Shown here one piece after another: positions 1-11,300 of a stretch of 64,000 nucleotides of DNA (its first letter is position 1; each line of letters begins with the position of its first letter). The DNA comes from Lagopus muta. Taxonomy: Eukaryota; Chordata; Aves; Galliformes; Phasianidae. The notes under the pieces are model-generated. The model was not told the origin of the DNA. It did not search any database and worked only from the letters and a program-made list of their open reading frames with translations. A program made the position numbers and the translations under genes. Location: contig NC_064437.1 of assembly GCF_023343835.1 (NCBI RefSeq), positions 57,199,972 through 57,263,971 on the forward strand, written 5' to 3'.

Positions 1-154
1 TAAACAGCATACCAACAGCAATTGTTGTTCCTAATGCCAGTCCTAAGGCAAATAAAGATGCAGCAAATGCAGACAGTCCAAAGGGAATAATGGTTCGAGG
101 GTCTCTTTTGGCTGCACTCATATCAATTTTTACAGAACTCCACCCAAAAGATAT
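1..154 (-). CDS. ZDHHC6: ZDHHC6 coding exon 4 (truncated by window edge)
   Basis: Begins after acceptor cag at 157-155. It reads [20 protein letters not shown], then [20 protein letters not shown] and [11 protein letters not shown] before the window ends: the cytosolic linker with the DP-containing motif typical of the family just after the DHHC domain, then the fourth membrane segment. No stop codon and no donor are reached, so the exon continues off the left edge. Confidence 0.93.
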   Translation of the reverse strand, partial: MSFGWSSVKIDMSAAKRDPRTIIPFGLSAFAASLFALGLALGTTIAVGMLF

Positions 155-3100
155 CTGCAAAGGGAAAGCATTCTTGTTCAGGTCTGAAACATAACAACTG
201 CTGAAATCAAACTAGTTACCGATAAGTAATCTGAAGGTGTCTGCTCAACCTCTGATAGGCTCATAATGCAAGTGGGGTAGATAAAATTTTGTATGTATCT
301 ACTTTTGTTTATATATATAAATATTTAAGTAAAATGCTTTATATTTATATATACATATAAAAGTTTTCTTGTTCTAATTTTTCCTCTTCGTTCTTTGTTG
401 AAAACTAAACCTGAATTGCTACGTAGCAAATTCCACCACAAACTAGGCCTAAAATCTGCAGCAAAAATCCACACTACAGAACACACTCAACAGTTTGAGA
501 GAAAACACGTGCATGGCTCAGTATCTATTTTCAATGGAAATGCTACAGGTTTTCCTCTGAAAGCTTCTGCAAGTAGCAGTTTGCACTGTTACTGCTCTGC
601 AAACACAGCACAGAGCTGTTATCTGTTAGACTGAGTTAATGTCTTCAAGCTTTTCGATGCAACCGCAAAGGTTAAAAATCAAAGATCAAAATCTTAACCA
701 TAGATCTGGAACGAGGGATGTATTCCACAAGAAGCTTTCCTAATTGTTCTGTTAATTTTTCTACTTTTAAAACAAATTCAACATAATTTATTTGTGGCTC
801 CCAAGATATATTATATCATGTTCTCCTTGAAGAAAATGATACAATTCTAAACAGTGAAAAGCAGAAGATAAATAGCACTTAACTTGTGGTAAAGTATAAC
901 ACATGATATGTTCTACTCATAATCAGTGTTCAGTCAGCACAAAGCTCTAGCAAACTCTCTGTGGCTATGACAAGCAACTGGAGGGAAAAAAATGGGGGGG
1001 GTGGAGGAAGAACCAAACATTTTTTTGAATCCCTCGCCTAATACTGAACATTCTTCTCAAAATGCAAAGAGCAAAACAGCACACATTGAAAGAACAAAAA
1101 GGAATTCCACGCGCTTCTTTTCAGGAAAGCAAATTGTCCCATGCTCCCAAGAATAAATAACCCATCCAACTTTAAGAACATTTTAAGCACTTAACTATGT
1201 TTTCTTACTCTGTTGTAAAGCTGAGTGTACATAGTCATTACAAATATGAAAGATGCGTGAATGCATCCTAGTGGTGCTAAGAGGAGAAACAAAGTGAAAG
1301 ATGCGTGATTCTGGTAACCACAACAGTTGTTGATCCAAGGGCAATGGTGATCCATCTTCATGACACACCTGTAAATAACAAAGGGTGATTACTATAGACA
1401 ACATCAATGATGTTTTAAAAGAAAATCAAAGGAAAGGCCTGCTAACTTGCTACAACTTAATCTTCGCTTAGTCCCACCAATAAAGTATATTTTGAGATTT
1501 TTGTTATTCAAAATACTTCATGCTGTAGAACAAAAGAAAGCAAAACAGAAAGTAGTAGAAGGTCCTACTCTCACCTGTTGTCCTTCCTTCTCTTTATTCA
1601 AACTTACTAGTTGCTAATAAATACCACATTTCAGAGCCAATGTGCAGAGGCATGGGAAGTTTAAGAGTACAAATGTAATAATTAACCATAAATATTGCTG
1701 CCAATTCTTTATAAAATAAGCACACCAAGAAAACAAAATATCTAATGTCCTTTGAACCTGCTGAATATAGAACACACAAAGATACACCAACAGAGGCATA
1801 TTAAGAGACATTAAACGTCTCTCGCTTTCTGCAGAAGGCCTCTGAAGACATCATTAACTGCTACATACTAACCTCACACCACTTACTAATAGCAATTTTG
1901 CACACCTAAGATATGTGATAAACAAAGGGCTGAATTACACAGATATCCAGCTTCTCTGAAAACAGATATATCAAACTACAGATATTTCAAACTACTGATC
2001 TCATTTATCTTTTAAGCTACTACATTCCTGATAGGAAGCTCAGTTTCTACCTTCTAAAGAATTATAACACTTTTTTGTTAATGTATGCTCAGCTGTTGCT
2101 GTACAAGTTTTTGAAAATGTGATCATAATCATCAGCTCAACTGTTTCTGAAGAAGCTCCTTAATCTGGGCTAGAAGATTCACAAGGACCACCACAATTTA
2201 ATCCATTCATGGACTGAAAACTGCCACTGCACAGAAGATTTTCAGTTGTGATTTACATTAACTACCTCGCTGCACTGCTGCAGTCTAGAGATACACACAG
2301 TGTGAGTTATTTTGGCCAGAGCTGAGGGGCAGTAACTGCTTAAAACATATCAGCAGAATGATCTGTAGACTGTGCTGTGGTTTCTGCCTTTAATAATTTA
2401 GTGAAATAAACTAGAACTTGCTTTTGTAAAGATAATCACAGGCATCTGCTGACATTTTCTAATATCCTATCAACACGAGGATTGTCACTCAGAGAAAGGA
2501 GTCTTATTTTAAAACTCAAGAATGATGCAGCAAATTGCAACACTGCTCTGTTTTCAGTCTCTACTTCCTGAAAGCACTGATTGGGTATCTTGTATTTATA
2601 GTAACAACAAGTAAATGTGCACATTGCAATACCCTCTTACCATATTCTCCAGCAATCCTCCAGAGGAGGACCCACCCAATAAAAAGATAAATACATCTAT
2701 AGCCTGGACTGCAGACAGCACAAGTGGCTTGCTTTTTCCAAGACACACTAAATTCCAGTGCAGCTATTTATAATAAAAACTTAAAAACATTAGCTCAAAA
2801 CAGGTTTGTTGCAGGACTAACACACAAAAAAGCCAAAAGCTTTTTATGTTGACCCAAAAGGCTTATCAGTTCACTTACATAGACCTCTCTTGAAAAAAAA
2901 AAACCAAACAAATCCTCAAGTGAATGGTAAGAAACAGTCCACAATTTCCTCTTAAATCTACAAGTTATTCCCATTTGGAAAGATAGCATAACAGACCTTC
3001 CTGCTCACTGAATGTGAAGGTGCTTGGACTCAGAACTTAAAAAAAGGATTGGAAGATTTTTAGATATTTACACAGGCTCATCTCTCTGAAACAGTACTGA

Positions 3101-4914
3101 CATATTTTAACCCTGCCAAGTTCCCAAGAGAAATTGTTTCCAGCTGAAAAGAAAATGTTAAAGGTAGGTTATTCATTTTTCTTTAATTAAAACACAGTAA
3201 GAACACAGAGAAGTCATACAACTGGAAACTGGAAGTATTTGAAGCAGTGTTTGTAGTGAAATCTTTAAAATATATACAGCACAAGACCAGAATGAATTTA
3301 TTTTAACAGCTCCTCACTTGTATAGAAGTTGCTTTTCATACAGACAGAAACCAACTTTAAAGAGACTGTACCTGTTACACTTTCGACAGTGGTGTGAACG
3401 TGGTGCCTTGTAAGACTGACACACTTTACAGTACTGGAGATACATGCAATCCTGAGATTTTTCCTTTGAATAGAAGAATGGGCATATTACACAGAATACA
3501 TAATTCTGCTGACAACACATATCTTAGCACTTGCATGGCGGCCTCATGCATATCCGCCTTCTTCTGGCAGGGTGTGTTCCATAACCCAACCCTCCTAAGC
3601 CAAAACAAAAAATAAAAGAACTCTCTCCATTATCAACATAACCATCACTGTTGAAAGTACTGCTTGCTTAAACAAATAAGCAATTTGGAGAAGTCATAAT
3701 TGTGCAAGCAGGGTTTTATAGTGAACATCTGAGAATACAAACCAGTATGGGGCCAAAAAAAAAAATGGGAAGAGAAGAAGTGTTTGTGCAGAGAGATGGA
3801 CTTGTAGACAGTAAGCAGTAGCAATGGGCCAAGCAGAGTATCCCAGTATCCTGCTGGGACTCTACCTGGATACTCTGTAGTGCATTTCGTTTTGAGAAAC
3901 GCTCCACAAGTAGGAGTGATTGTAACTGATTTGTGCATCATGGTCCTGAGCTCCAGCTCCTGGCAGCTGTCTAAAGATGCTGAGTCTGCAATGTTCTGGC
4001 CCCAGCCACTCCTCTTCCCACAGGTTACTGAAGCAAAGGCAAACTTCTACCTTGTCTTACTGCATGTTAGACAGAATCACACAGTGGCTGAGGTTGGAAG
4101 GTCCTCAACCAAAGAAGTCCAACCCCAGCCATGGGCCGGGTGCTCCCACCAGATCAGGGCCCAATCAAAGCTAGCCCTGAATGCTTCCAGAGATGAGCAG
4201 CCACAACCTCTCTGGGCAGCACTGCCAGCGTGTGAGTAAAGAGTTTCTTCCTAACATCCAACCCAAATCTCCCTTCTTTTAGTTTCAAGCCAATCCCCCT
4301 CCCCTATTACCATCTGCTTGTGCAAAATGTCAGTCCCCCTCCTGCTTACAATCTCCTCTCAATTACTGCAAGCCTGCACTGAGGTCTCCCCGGAGCCAGC
4401 TCTCCTCCAGGCCGAACAAGCCCAGCTCCCTCAGCCTTTCTCCACAGAACGGAGCCCTCTGATCATCCTCGTGGCCCTCCTCAGGAATGAGCACCGCGTG
4501 ACGGCTGAGCACAGCGCAGCGTGTCAGCACAGAGGGGCACGGAGGCGAGCGGAGGTTCCCACGCAGGCGCGGAGCGGCCCGCAGGACAGGTGTGAGCACC
4601 CAGGGCCGGGCCCCCCCCCCAATCCCACCCCGCCGAGTCGAGCCCGGGCACGAGGCCGCGCTTACCGGTGTCCACCCCAGCGGGACGTACCCGGGGCCGA
4701 CAAACATGGCGTTGAAATAGTTGTAGAGAATCATGACGGTCCAGTTGAGGAGCATGATGAAGTTGACGCTCCCCCCAGCCGTGTCCAGGGGCCAGTACCA
4801 CAGCACGGCGTCCGCGATGGCGGTGGCGGAGCAGACGATCACTACGGACAGGGCCACCAGCGGCCCCCAGTGGCACAGCCGCCGCACCTCCCGCAGCCCC
4901 CCGGGGCCGCCCAT
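1..4914 (-). CDS. ZDHHC6: ZDHHC6, ER palmitoyltransferase (5' part; span of exons 1-4, 3' end off window)
   Basis: DHHC-family S-acyltransferase that transfers palmitate from palmitoyl-CoA to cysteines. Family knowledge places ZDHHC6 in the ER membrane with SELENOK, acting on calnexin, the IP3 receptor and transferrin receptor. Seen here: four exons (4914-4666, 3463-3372, 1368-1209, 154-1) that join in frame to 218 codons. In order they give two membrane segments (about residues 18-42 and 50-72), a cysteine-rich zinc domain with C95, C98, H108, C109, C112, C115 and the catalytic D120-H121-H122-C123, then membrane segments at about 137-160 and 190-217. Human ZDHHC6 has about 413 residues, so the C-terminal half (SH3-like domain, ER retention signal) is off the left edge. 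Start choice: first ATG (4914) after an in-frame stop at 4971-4969, with a strong Kozak context. The N-terminus is about 6 residues shorter than I recall for human. Shares its promoter with VTI1A. Confidence 0.95.
155..1208 (-). other. ZDHHC6: ZDHHC6 intron 3
   Basis: 1,054-bp GT-AG intron between the DHHC exon and exon 4. AT-rich with short TA-rich stretches near 300-360. I see no further exon, RNA gene or clear repeat in it. Confidence 0.85.
1209..1368 (-). CDS. ZDHHC6: ZDHHC6 coding exon 3 (catalytic DHHC exon)
   Basis: 160 nt, acceptor ag at 1370-1369, donor gt at 1208-1207 (aga|gtaag). Translated in phase it gives [20 protein letters not shown] then [20 protein letters not shown] and [14 protein letters not shown], i.e. 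the catalytic DHHC motif at residues 120-123 followed by the third membrane segment. Another frame of the same strand stays open here and hides the true exon. Confidence 0.95.
1369..3371 (-). other. ZDHHC6: ZDHHC6 intron 2
   Basis: 2,003-bp intron. Short open frames inside it (for example minus 2561-2746) have no family signature and are not needed for a continuous ZDHHC6 frame. Nothing else recognised. Confidence 0.85.
3372..3463 (-). CDS. ZDHHC6: ZDHHC6 coding exon 2
   Basis: 92 nt between acceptor ag at 3465-3464 and donor gt at 3371-3370. It encodes residues 84-113 and the first two bases of R114: [16 protein letters not shown], then [14 protein letters not shown]. This is the first half of the zinc-binding cysteine-rich domain, with the CxxC and HCxxC ligands. 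Phases match exon 1 (phase 0 in) and exon 3 (split R codon ag|g). Confidence 0.94.
3834..3877. repeat. short inverted repeat / hairpin
   Basis: Perfect 10-bp arms cagagtatcc (3834-3843) and ggatactctg (3868-3877), with a nested cccag/ctggg pair (3842-3846 and 3854-3858) in or next to the loop. It lies in ZDHHC6 intron 1. No loop or target-site structure marks it as a transposon end or a microRNA. Confidence 0.4.
4064..4482 (-). mobile_element. CR1 LINE 3' fragment, minus orientation
   Basis: Reads as the reverse complement of a CR1 3' end: a 'cagaatcaca' start, 'gaggttggaaggtcctc', 'ccaaccccagccatgggc', then the pyrimidine-rich body with 'cagctccctcagcctttctc' near 4430. This is the standard layout of avian CR1 copies read backwards. 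The far boundary is approximate because it runs straight into the CpG island. It creates a misleading long open frame on the plus strand that continues into VTI1A exon 1. Confidence 0.85.
4666..4914 (-). CDS. ZDHHC6: ZDHHC6 coding exon 1
   Basis: 83 codons starting [18 protein letters not shown] and ending [11 protein letters not shown]. The donor is cg|gtaag at 4665-4664 (phase 0). It encodes the short cytosolic N-terminus and the first two membrane segments; the stretch from CHWGP through [11 protein letters not shown] is strongly ZDHHC6-like. The minus-strand reading frame stays open past the donor into intron and CR1 sequence, so a plain ORF call overextends this exon to 4363. Confidence 0.95.
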
Positions 4915-5274
4915 GGCCGCTACCGCCGCCGCCCGCCCGACCCCTCCTCGCCGCCGCGCATGGCTCCCTCAGCCCCTCGCCGTCCCGCCGGGAGGAACGG
5001 GAAAGGGAAGGGGAGGCGTTGGGGCCCGCCGGGCCTCGGCCCCGCCCCGAGAGGCGGCGGGGAGCGGGGCCGCCCGCCCAGCGCGGCCCGCGAGGCGGAG
5101 GCGGTCCGCGCGCTATTGCGGCCCGCTGGGAAACGGGCGGCCGAGGGGCGGGCGGTGCGCCGGAACCCGCGGCGGCGGGGACGGCTTTGCGGGGAGCAGA
5201 ACGCGGAAGCGGCTTCGAGGAGAGCGGCGAAGCGCGGCGTCCCCGCCGGGCCGACCCCGCGGCGAGGCGAAGCC

Positions 5275-5368
5275 ATGTCGTCCGATTTCGAGAGCTACGA
5301 GCAGGACTTCGCCGTGCTGACGGCCGACATCACGGGCAGGATCAGCCGGGTGCCCAAGCTGCTCGGAG
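5275..5368 (+). CDS. VTI1A: VTI1A coding exon 1
   Basis: 94 nt: 31 codons plus one base, MSSDFESYEQDFAVLTADIT then GRISRVPKLLG. Donor gag|gtgagc (gt at 5369-5370). It encodes the start of the first helix of the Habc-like domain. The G base left over joins with 'at' of exon 2 to give D32. Confidence 0.95.
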
Positions 5369-8300
5369 GTGAGCGGTGGGGCCGGGAGCCGCCGGCTGCA
5401 CGGAGCCTCCCGGCGGCGGGGCGGGCACAGCGCTGGTGGAGCCGTCGCCGAGCGGCCGCGAGCCGCGCTTCGTGCTGCGGGACCGGCCCTTGGTCACGGT
5501 TAGGCTGAGCGAGTGCATGGGCTGAGCTTGTGCGGGGTTTCGTCCGAATGGGTGCTTTTGCTGCCTGCTGTCAGGGCAGTTGAGGCTGTGCTGACTCGCA
5601 CGTAGGTGGAAATCGGTGCTTGTGTACGTCAAGGTGTTTGTCGCCGGGTGCTGTACTCACGGTCGCCTGACGTATCCCTGCAGGCATGTCTGTGAGTGTG
5701 AGGGAGAGAGATAGAAATAAGACTAACCCAGCAGCTGAGTGTGAATCGGTGCTCTGATGTGGTGCTCCTGAATGGGGCAGAGGGAAGCTGATTGGGTTTC
5801 CTCACCTCTTCCTCACGTAGCTCACCTCAATGAAACCCCTGTATCCGTTTCCCAAAGTTTTAGGATGCTCAGAGTGTGGGAGTGGGTATCATACAGAGAG
5901 GGTGTCACAGCACGCGTGCTAATGGTATGCTTTTCTATGTGACTAAAGGACCAAAGTGTAATGTCCTGTTTTTAGGGTGGTGATGAAGTAAATTCTTTCA
6001 AGAGAATTTGAGACAGGTGGTTAATTAAAACATGTAATCTCAGTGCACTGCTGAGCCAAAGGTCCAAAATGCATTTAAAATGAGCGAACAGGGATTTTCA
6101 TAGAATCATGGAGTCACCAAGGTTGGAAAAGACCTACACCATCATCCAGTACAGCCGTCCACCTATCACCAGCAGTTCTTACTAAACCATGTTCATGTTC
6201 AGTAAACTCTGTTTGGTCTTGAATTGTAGAGTCACAGAATGTCTCAAGTTGGAAGGGACACACAAAGATCATCAACTCCTGGCTCCACACAGTGCCATGC
6301 AAAAATCAGTCCATATGTCTGACAGCATTATCCAGATGCTTCTTGAACTTTGGCAAGCTTGGTTCTGGGAGGTTATATCTAATTCTATGACAAGAAATTG
6401 GAAGGTCTTCTGATAAATTGAAGTTTTGATAAATTGGAGTTTAGTGACCAATCATAGGCACAGCTAAAGGATGGGAAACTTTGCCTCCTCATTGACTTAG
6501 CAAAGCAAAAAAAGACAGCATAATTCCGTCACAATCTGCAGGTACTTATGAGATTGCATTCCTGTGATTTAGATTTAGAATTAGTGTAATTGATGTTACC
6601 TGAAACAATGTTTAACGTGCAAATAGCCTCTACAACTATCTACTGAAGAGGCACAGTTAATTGTTCACTATTGTGGTGTGCCTAATCTAGGCAGCATTTC
6701 TTTTTCCCCTGCCTCAAAAAGAGCTGTTCATGTTTAAGCAGAGTAAGTATAAGGAGCTCCTGTGAGTACAGGAAGACATCATAAATATGACAGTGCCTTC
6801 TGTTTTGAAAATTGGCAGTGCTTCAAGGACAGCTTATTGAAGAGGAATAGAGATTTGAGGTCATCAATATCATTTTCTTAGTTGGAAGAATATTTTTCTT
6901 TGCAGTAGTGGGTTTTCCTTAATTCTCTCTTCAAAGACAGCCACCTTATAACTCTAGAGAGGCTTTGGAGCTTAAATATGAAATTAATAAGGAGCATTGT
7001 CTTCACTGGTGACATAGCTTGGAAGCAACAGGCTTTGAATTCATAATTCTTTAAGTGGCCATTAGAAATGTGTTTTTTTGTTGTTGTTGATTTATTTGTT
7101 TTTTTTTTAGAATTTACTGTCCTATCAGAGGAGAAGGAACGCGTGTTCCCTGTGGGATCAATAGTTTGGTACAGAGCTGAATGGCCTCAAAATAATACAA
7201 CAGCTAATTTATTATTTTAAGAGCTGGTTTCTCCATGTTAGCATTTGAGGCTAGTCTTATATATCTTGGGCTGGCTTGCTTTATAGCTCCTTCTTGCATT
7301 ATACTTTTGCGGATAAAGTGCTTTAGTTTTCAGAACTGTTCTGTCTTTCTTCAGCAAAATGTTCAGTTATGATTTTAAACCAAACTGCAGTCTTAGCTAG
7401 TAGAGGCATTTTACCACCTGGGTACGCAAAACACAACTCTGACTATGCTGAACACTTTAAGTAGAAATATTTTAAATGCACATTTTTCCCTTGTTTCTTA
7501 CTAGGAATATTTGCAAGATCAAAACTTCTTCATCACCAGAAGCCCCAGTTAGTTCTTCTGGAGATGGCTTGGAGAGCCTCAGAAAGAGGAATGTGATTCA
7601 AGGTGGGAGGGGGACATGAGGAGAGATGCACGGGAGGTGGCATTTTTCAGCAGCAGTGATTTGAGATTGCTGATGGCCTTCTTCCTCCACGCTGGAAGAA
7701 GCAGGATGAGAAGTGTAAGGATTTGTGCTACTCCTGAATAATACAGAGAGATCTCCCAAAGTCTAGAGACAGATTTATTTCCTCCTCCTTCCCGAGATGG
7801 ACCTGCTCTAAGCTTCATGTGCAGTTGGAGAAATACTGGTTAATTGTTTTGCTATTATTCCTGCATGCAGTGTTGACAGGACTTGATGCTGTCTTACATT
7901 CTAGAAGGATGATGGCTCAACAAACAATCCTGTTGTTACAGAGGCATAAATAGTTCAGCAAGAAATGAAACAAAGACACTCTGATACTGCAGAAACAATA
8001 AGCAGCAGGGACAGTAGAACGTCTGAGGAAGAAATATCTTCTGTTGAGCCAAGCACCACCTGGAGAATTAAAGAAAATGTTTTAAATTAAGAAATGGTTT
8101 TGAATAGATTTTCTGTGATGCTGCTGCAGGTCTTTGGAGAATGAAGATCTTGACTGATGTGTTTTATTAATGTTCCTCAGTGTTGTCAAGAAACATCTGT
8201 CTTGTGGTTTGACCAAACATTTATATCTATTTTAATTGCTTGATCTGAAAGAAAATGTTCTCAGTACAAATTGGGATATTTAGCCTTTTTCTAGCATAGT

Positions 8301-11300
8301 AGCCTCTGTGAGGTGATGTTTTTGACTGGAGGGCTGATACGTGACATCTGCATCTTCTACTGGGCAGTCAAAGCACTGTGCATCAGGTTTAACTGGAGAA
8401 AGTTCTGCCATTAATTTTCTGTTATATCCCTGTAATGCAGTTTGCCATTTGCATTTTATGACTGTGCCTCTGGAACCCAGTCTTACGGCCCAAAGAGAAA
8501 TGGAGCAGTACGTGGATTTTTTTGTCTTTACTGTTGGACAGTAAACTCTGGCAAAGTGGTATTAGAGTAAAGCACCTCAGCCAGCGTAGTGAAATCTGCA
8601 AATGATAAAACTTCTGTAAACTGAAGTTCTGTGTCACTTAGGCTTTTCCTCAGCGTGTACTAATAAAAAAAAGCAATTCCACAAGCAATGAAATTTCCTT
8701 TACTGTTAGTTCATGTCAGAGATGCGTTACCTTTCTACACTTGTAAGTTATCTGCCCTTCTGTCACAGTGCCTAGTGCAAGGGCAAAACTGAAAGAACAG
8801 AGGAAAATGTAATAAAAGCTGGCCTTATTTACACAAGTGGTACAACCTTGTGTACACATTCAGGAATCTTTGCAGTCTTTACTCAGATTCCTTAGTTTTG
8901 TTTCCATTCTTTATACTTTACTTATGTGAACAGTTAAGATATACAAGCCAAGTGCAGCATTTTCTTAACAGCTTTCTGTCTGGTAGCGCAAGAACGAAAA
9001 TTACATTGTAAGTTTAGATATCTTTGGTGTAAAATTGCCTTTTATTTTTTCTAGAGGATATTGCCAGTTCTGAATTAAGAGAAAAGTTATGTATATGTAA
9101 AAAAATACTCAGTATTTTATATGATGGAAGTGTACTAGACAAAATTAAGTAAGTGGGTTGGAAACTACTAAAACAAAGCAGGGTAATGCACCAGTAACAT
9201 GAGAATCTTTAATTGGATCACAGCTTGTTTGTCCTGATCTGCTAGATCTGCAGCAAGCTTCCTTTACTCTGAGCTCATCTGCACACAGTCTCTGAGCACA
9301 TCTTCTTGTGCATGTCGTGTCTTCCCTTTCTGTGGGCATTCTGACTGTGGAAAAACAGTGGTTGTTTCTTAGGCATAGGCATGGCATTAAGTCTGGAACT
9401 ATGTGAATGAATCCAGCTGTAGCATTTCATGCTTCTTTTGCTGGCATGAACAACAGGCCTAGATGTTTTGGCAGTACTAGGTGGAAGAGTTGCTTGAATA
9501 TCTACAGAGTAGATGCAGATGATTGTATTGTGCATTTGGAGAAAGAGTTGGATGTTGTTATAGGTCTGGAGTCCAATGACTGATGAACATTTTGTTATAG
9601 ATTCCTTCAAATGTTTATGTACCAGCAAAGGAAAACATCACCATTGAACAAATAGCACAGAGAATCAGTAGCTTAATGCTAAAATTGCACTGATAGCAGT
9701 TGAGTTGGTACAGGAATTTGTATTTTTATGTTCAGTAAATCATCTGGTGTGTGTAAATGACTGTATTGGGCTTTAATGAGCTTAGCAATAGGGTAACTGA
9801 GTATTTAGTGAAATGCTACGTAGCTTGTGTAAGTACACACAGAATTTGAACAGCATAAAATATCTTCAAAATAATAATACTCTTCCCTCCCCTCCTCCTT
9901 CCCCCCCATCCCCCCCCCCCCCCCCCCCCGAAATTTAGGAATATAAAGTTGTTTAATTTAATGTGTATGAAAATTGTAATCCAGTGGTACTCAGGGATGT
10001 ACTGAAATTGCTATGGTACATTTATTTTCTGCTGCTGTGTTTGTAATTTTATTTGAGCTTCAATAAAATGGTATTGTGCATTTTATCTCTTATGTTGTTT
10101 TTTCCTTGGTCCAATGGCATCTTGCCTGCTTCCAGGTGAATGGAGGAACAGGTATTTTGGGAGCTGAGTAGGGGATTTGAAATGTATGGACAAGGAAACA
10201 GATTCTCTTTTGGATTTCGTTATGTTCAGAAGATAAATGTCTTGCCATTAGTTTTTCTGATTTGAGTGCTGTCATGAGAATTTAGTGGGAAATTTATGAA
10301 AGACACTAGCAAAGAATGCAAAGTGCTGCACAGAAATGAACATCTCCCCCACCTTCTGCTGTGGTAGCATCTGCCAGATATGGCAGTGTGAATTTAAGAT
10401 TGCCAAGGAAGATGATCTTTTTCCATGGCTTCAGGTCTGTAGAGGGGATAACTTGATGAAATTCTGGGCCTCTTTCAAGGGTAAGAGAGAAGCTCTGTTT
10501 GTAAGGGTTTAAAGGTGAGCTCTAAGATTTTATTTCTGAGAGGATTCAAGTGCTTCCTTCTCAATTCCATTGCTGGTATAGTTCTCATTACTCAGAGGAT
10601 ATCACCATTTGACAATATTTTGAGACATCCTGTTTAGTTCTTACTGCTACAACATGCACACACCTTGATTTGCTCATACAGTGAAGTCAAAGTGGAGTCT
10701 CTTTTTGCTCCTGGTGAACTTCACTGTCACTGGGCTGCGTGTTTATCCAGTCCTGTGTCAGGAGTCTTTGCTAAAATTCCAGATGGCTGTTCTTGAGAAT
10801 TTGGGCTTCTTTGAGAAGAATTCTCCCTTAGTTAAGGACTTCAGATAATAGTCTCAATTTTGGACTGGAAATGAGTTGCCTACGTACCCCACAATACCAT
10901 AGCAGCTTCTTGGGTGATAACCCAGAGCATATGCTTCATTCTTGAGAAGCTGCCACACACAGGATGGTGAATCCTCAGAAGATAGTTCTTCTAGTCTGTG
11001 CCATGCCTGCTATTTGCAAAGATCTCTGCGCTGTGTTTTAGGTGGAAATGTGATCCTGAACCTGATCCTCCCTGCAGGCAGTGCTCCAGTGTATGTAACT
11101 GAAGGATTGACCACGATGTTACCCTCAATGAGTATACTGGGTAAATGAGAGAATTTGAAGAGATGGTAGAGACCAGTTGTGGTGGAGATGAAGATGAATA
11201 GGCCCATGCAAATGTGATGCAGGGTGTTTATATCACTAATGAGAGGACTTAGCTGAAATTCAACTTGCTTACACTGGGATTGCTCTGTCAAAATCCCTGC

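Larger units (their letters stand above)
3464..4665 (-). other. ZDHHC6: ZDHHC6 intron 1
   Basis: 1,202-bp intron holding a small inverted repeat (3834-3877), a CR1 fragment (about 4064-4482) and, next to the donor, the edge of the CpG island. The sequence from about 3880 to 4060 is non-repetitive to my eye. Confidence 0.85.
4485..5480. promoter_or_regulatory. CpG island / bidirectional ZDHHC6-VTI1A promoter
   Basis: The only large GC- and CpG-dense block of the window. It covers ZDHHC6 exon 1 and VTI1A exon 1, whose start codons (4914 minus, 5275 plus) are 360 bp apart. Between them I see GC boxes in both orientations (CCCGCCCC at 5041-5048, GGGGCGGG at 5145-5152) and an ETS-like CGGAAG at 5204-5209, but no TATA box. 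This is the usual architecture of a TATA-less divergent housekeeping promoter. Transcription start positions cannot be read from sequence. Island borders are by eye. Confidence 0.85.

Noticed and set aside
2561..2746. Minus open frame in ZDHHC6 intron 2 with hydrophobic stretch, possible extra exon
   Set aside because: Exons 2 and 3 already join across the split R codon to give a complete cysteine-rich domain; no matching family sequence.
4920..5276. 118-codon minus-strand open frame in the CpG island
   Set aside because: Arginine/proline/glycine-rich translation of GC-rich promoter DNA; not in frame with ZDHHC6, which starts at 4914 after a stop.
4318..5508. 396-codon plus-strand open frame across the promoter
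   Set aside because: It is made of CR1 repeat and CpG-island DNA (few stops because of GC content) fused by chance to the true VTI1A exon 1; only 5275-5368 is coding.
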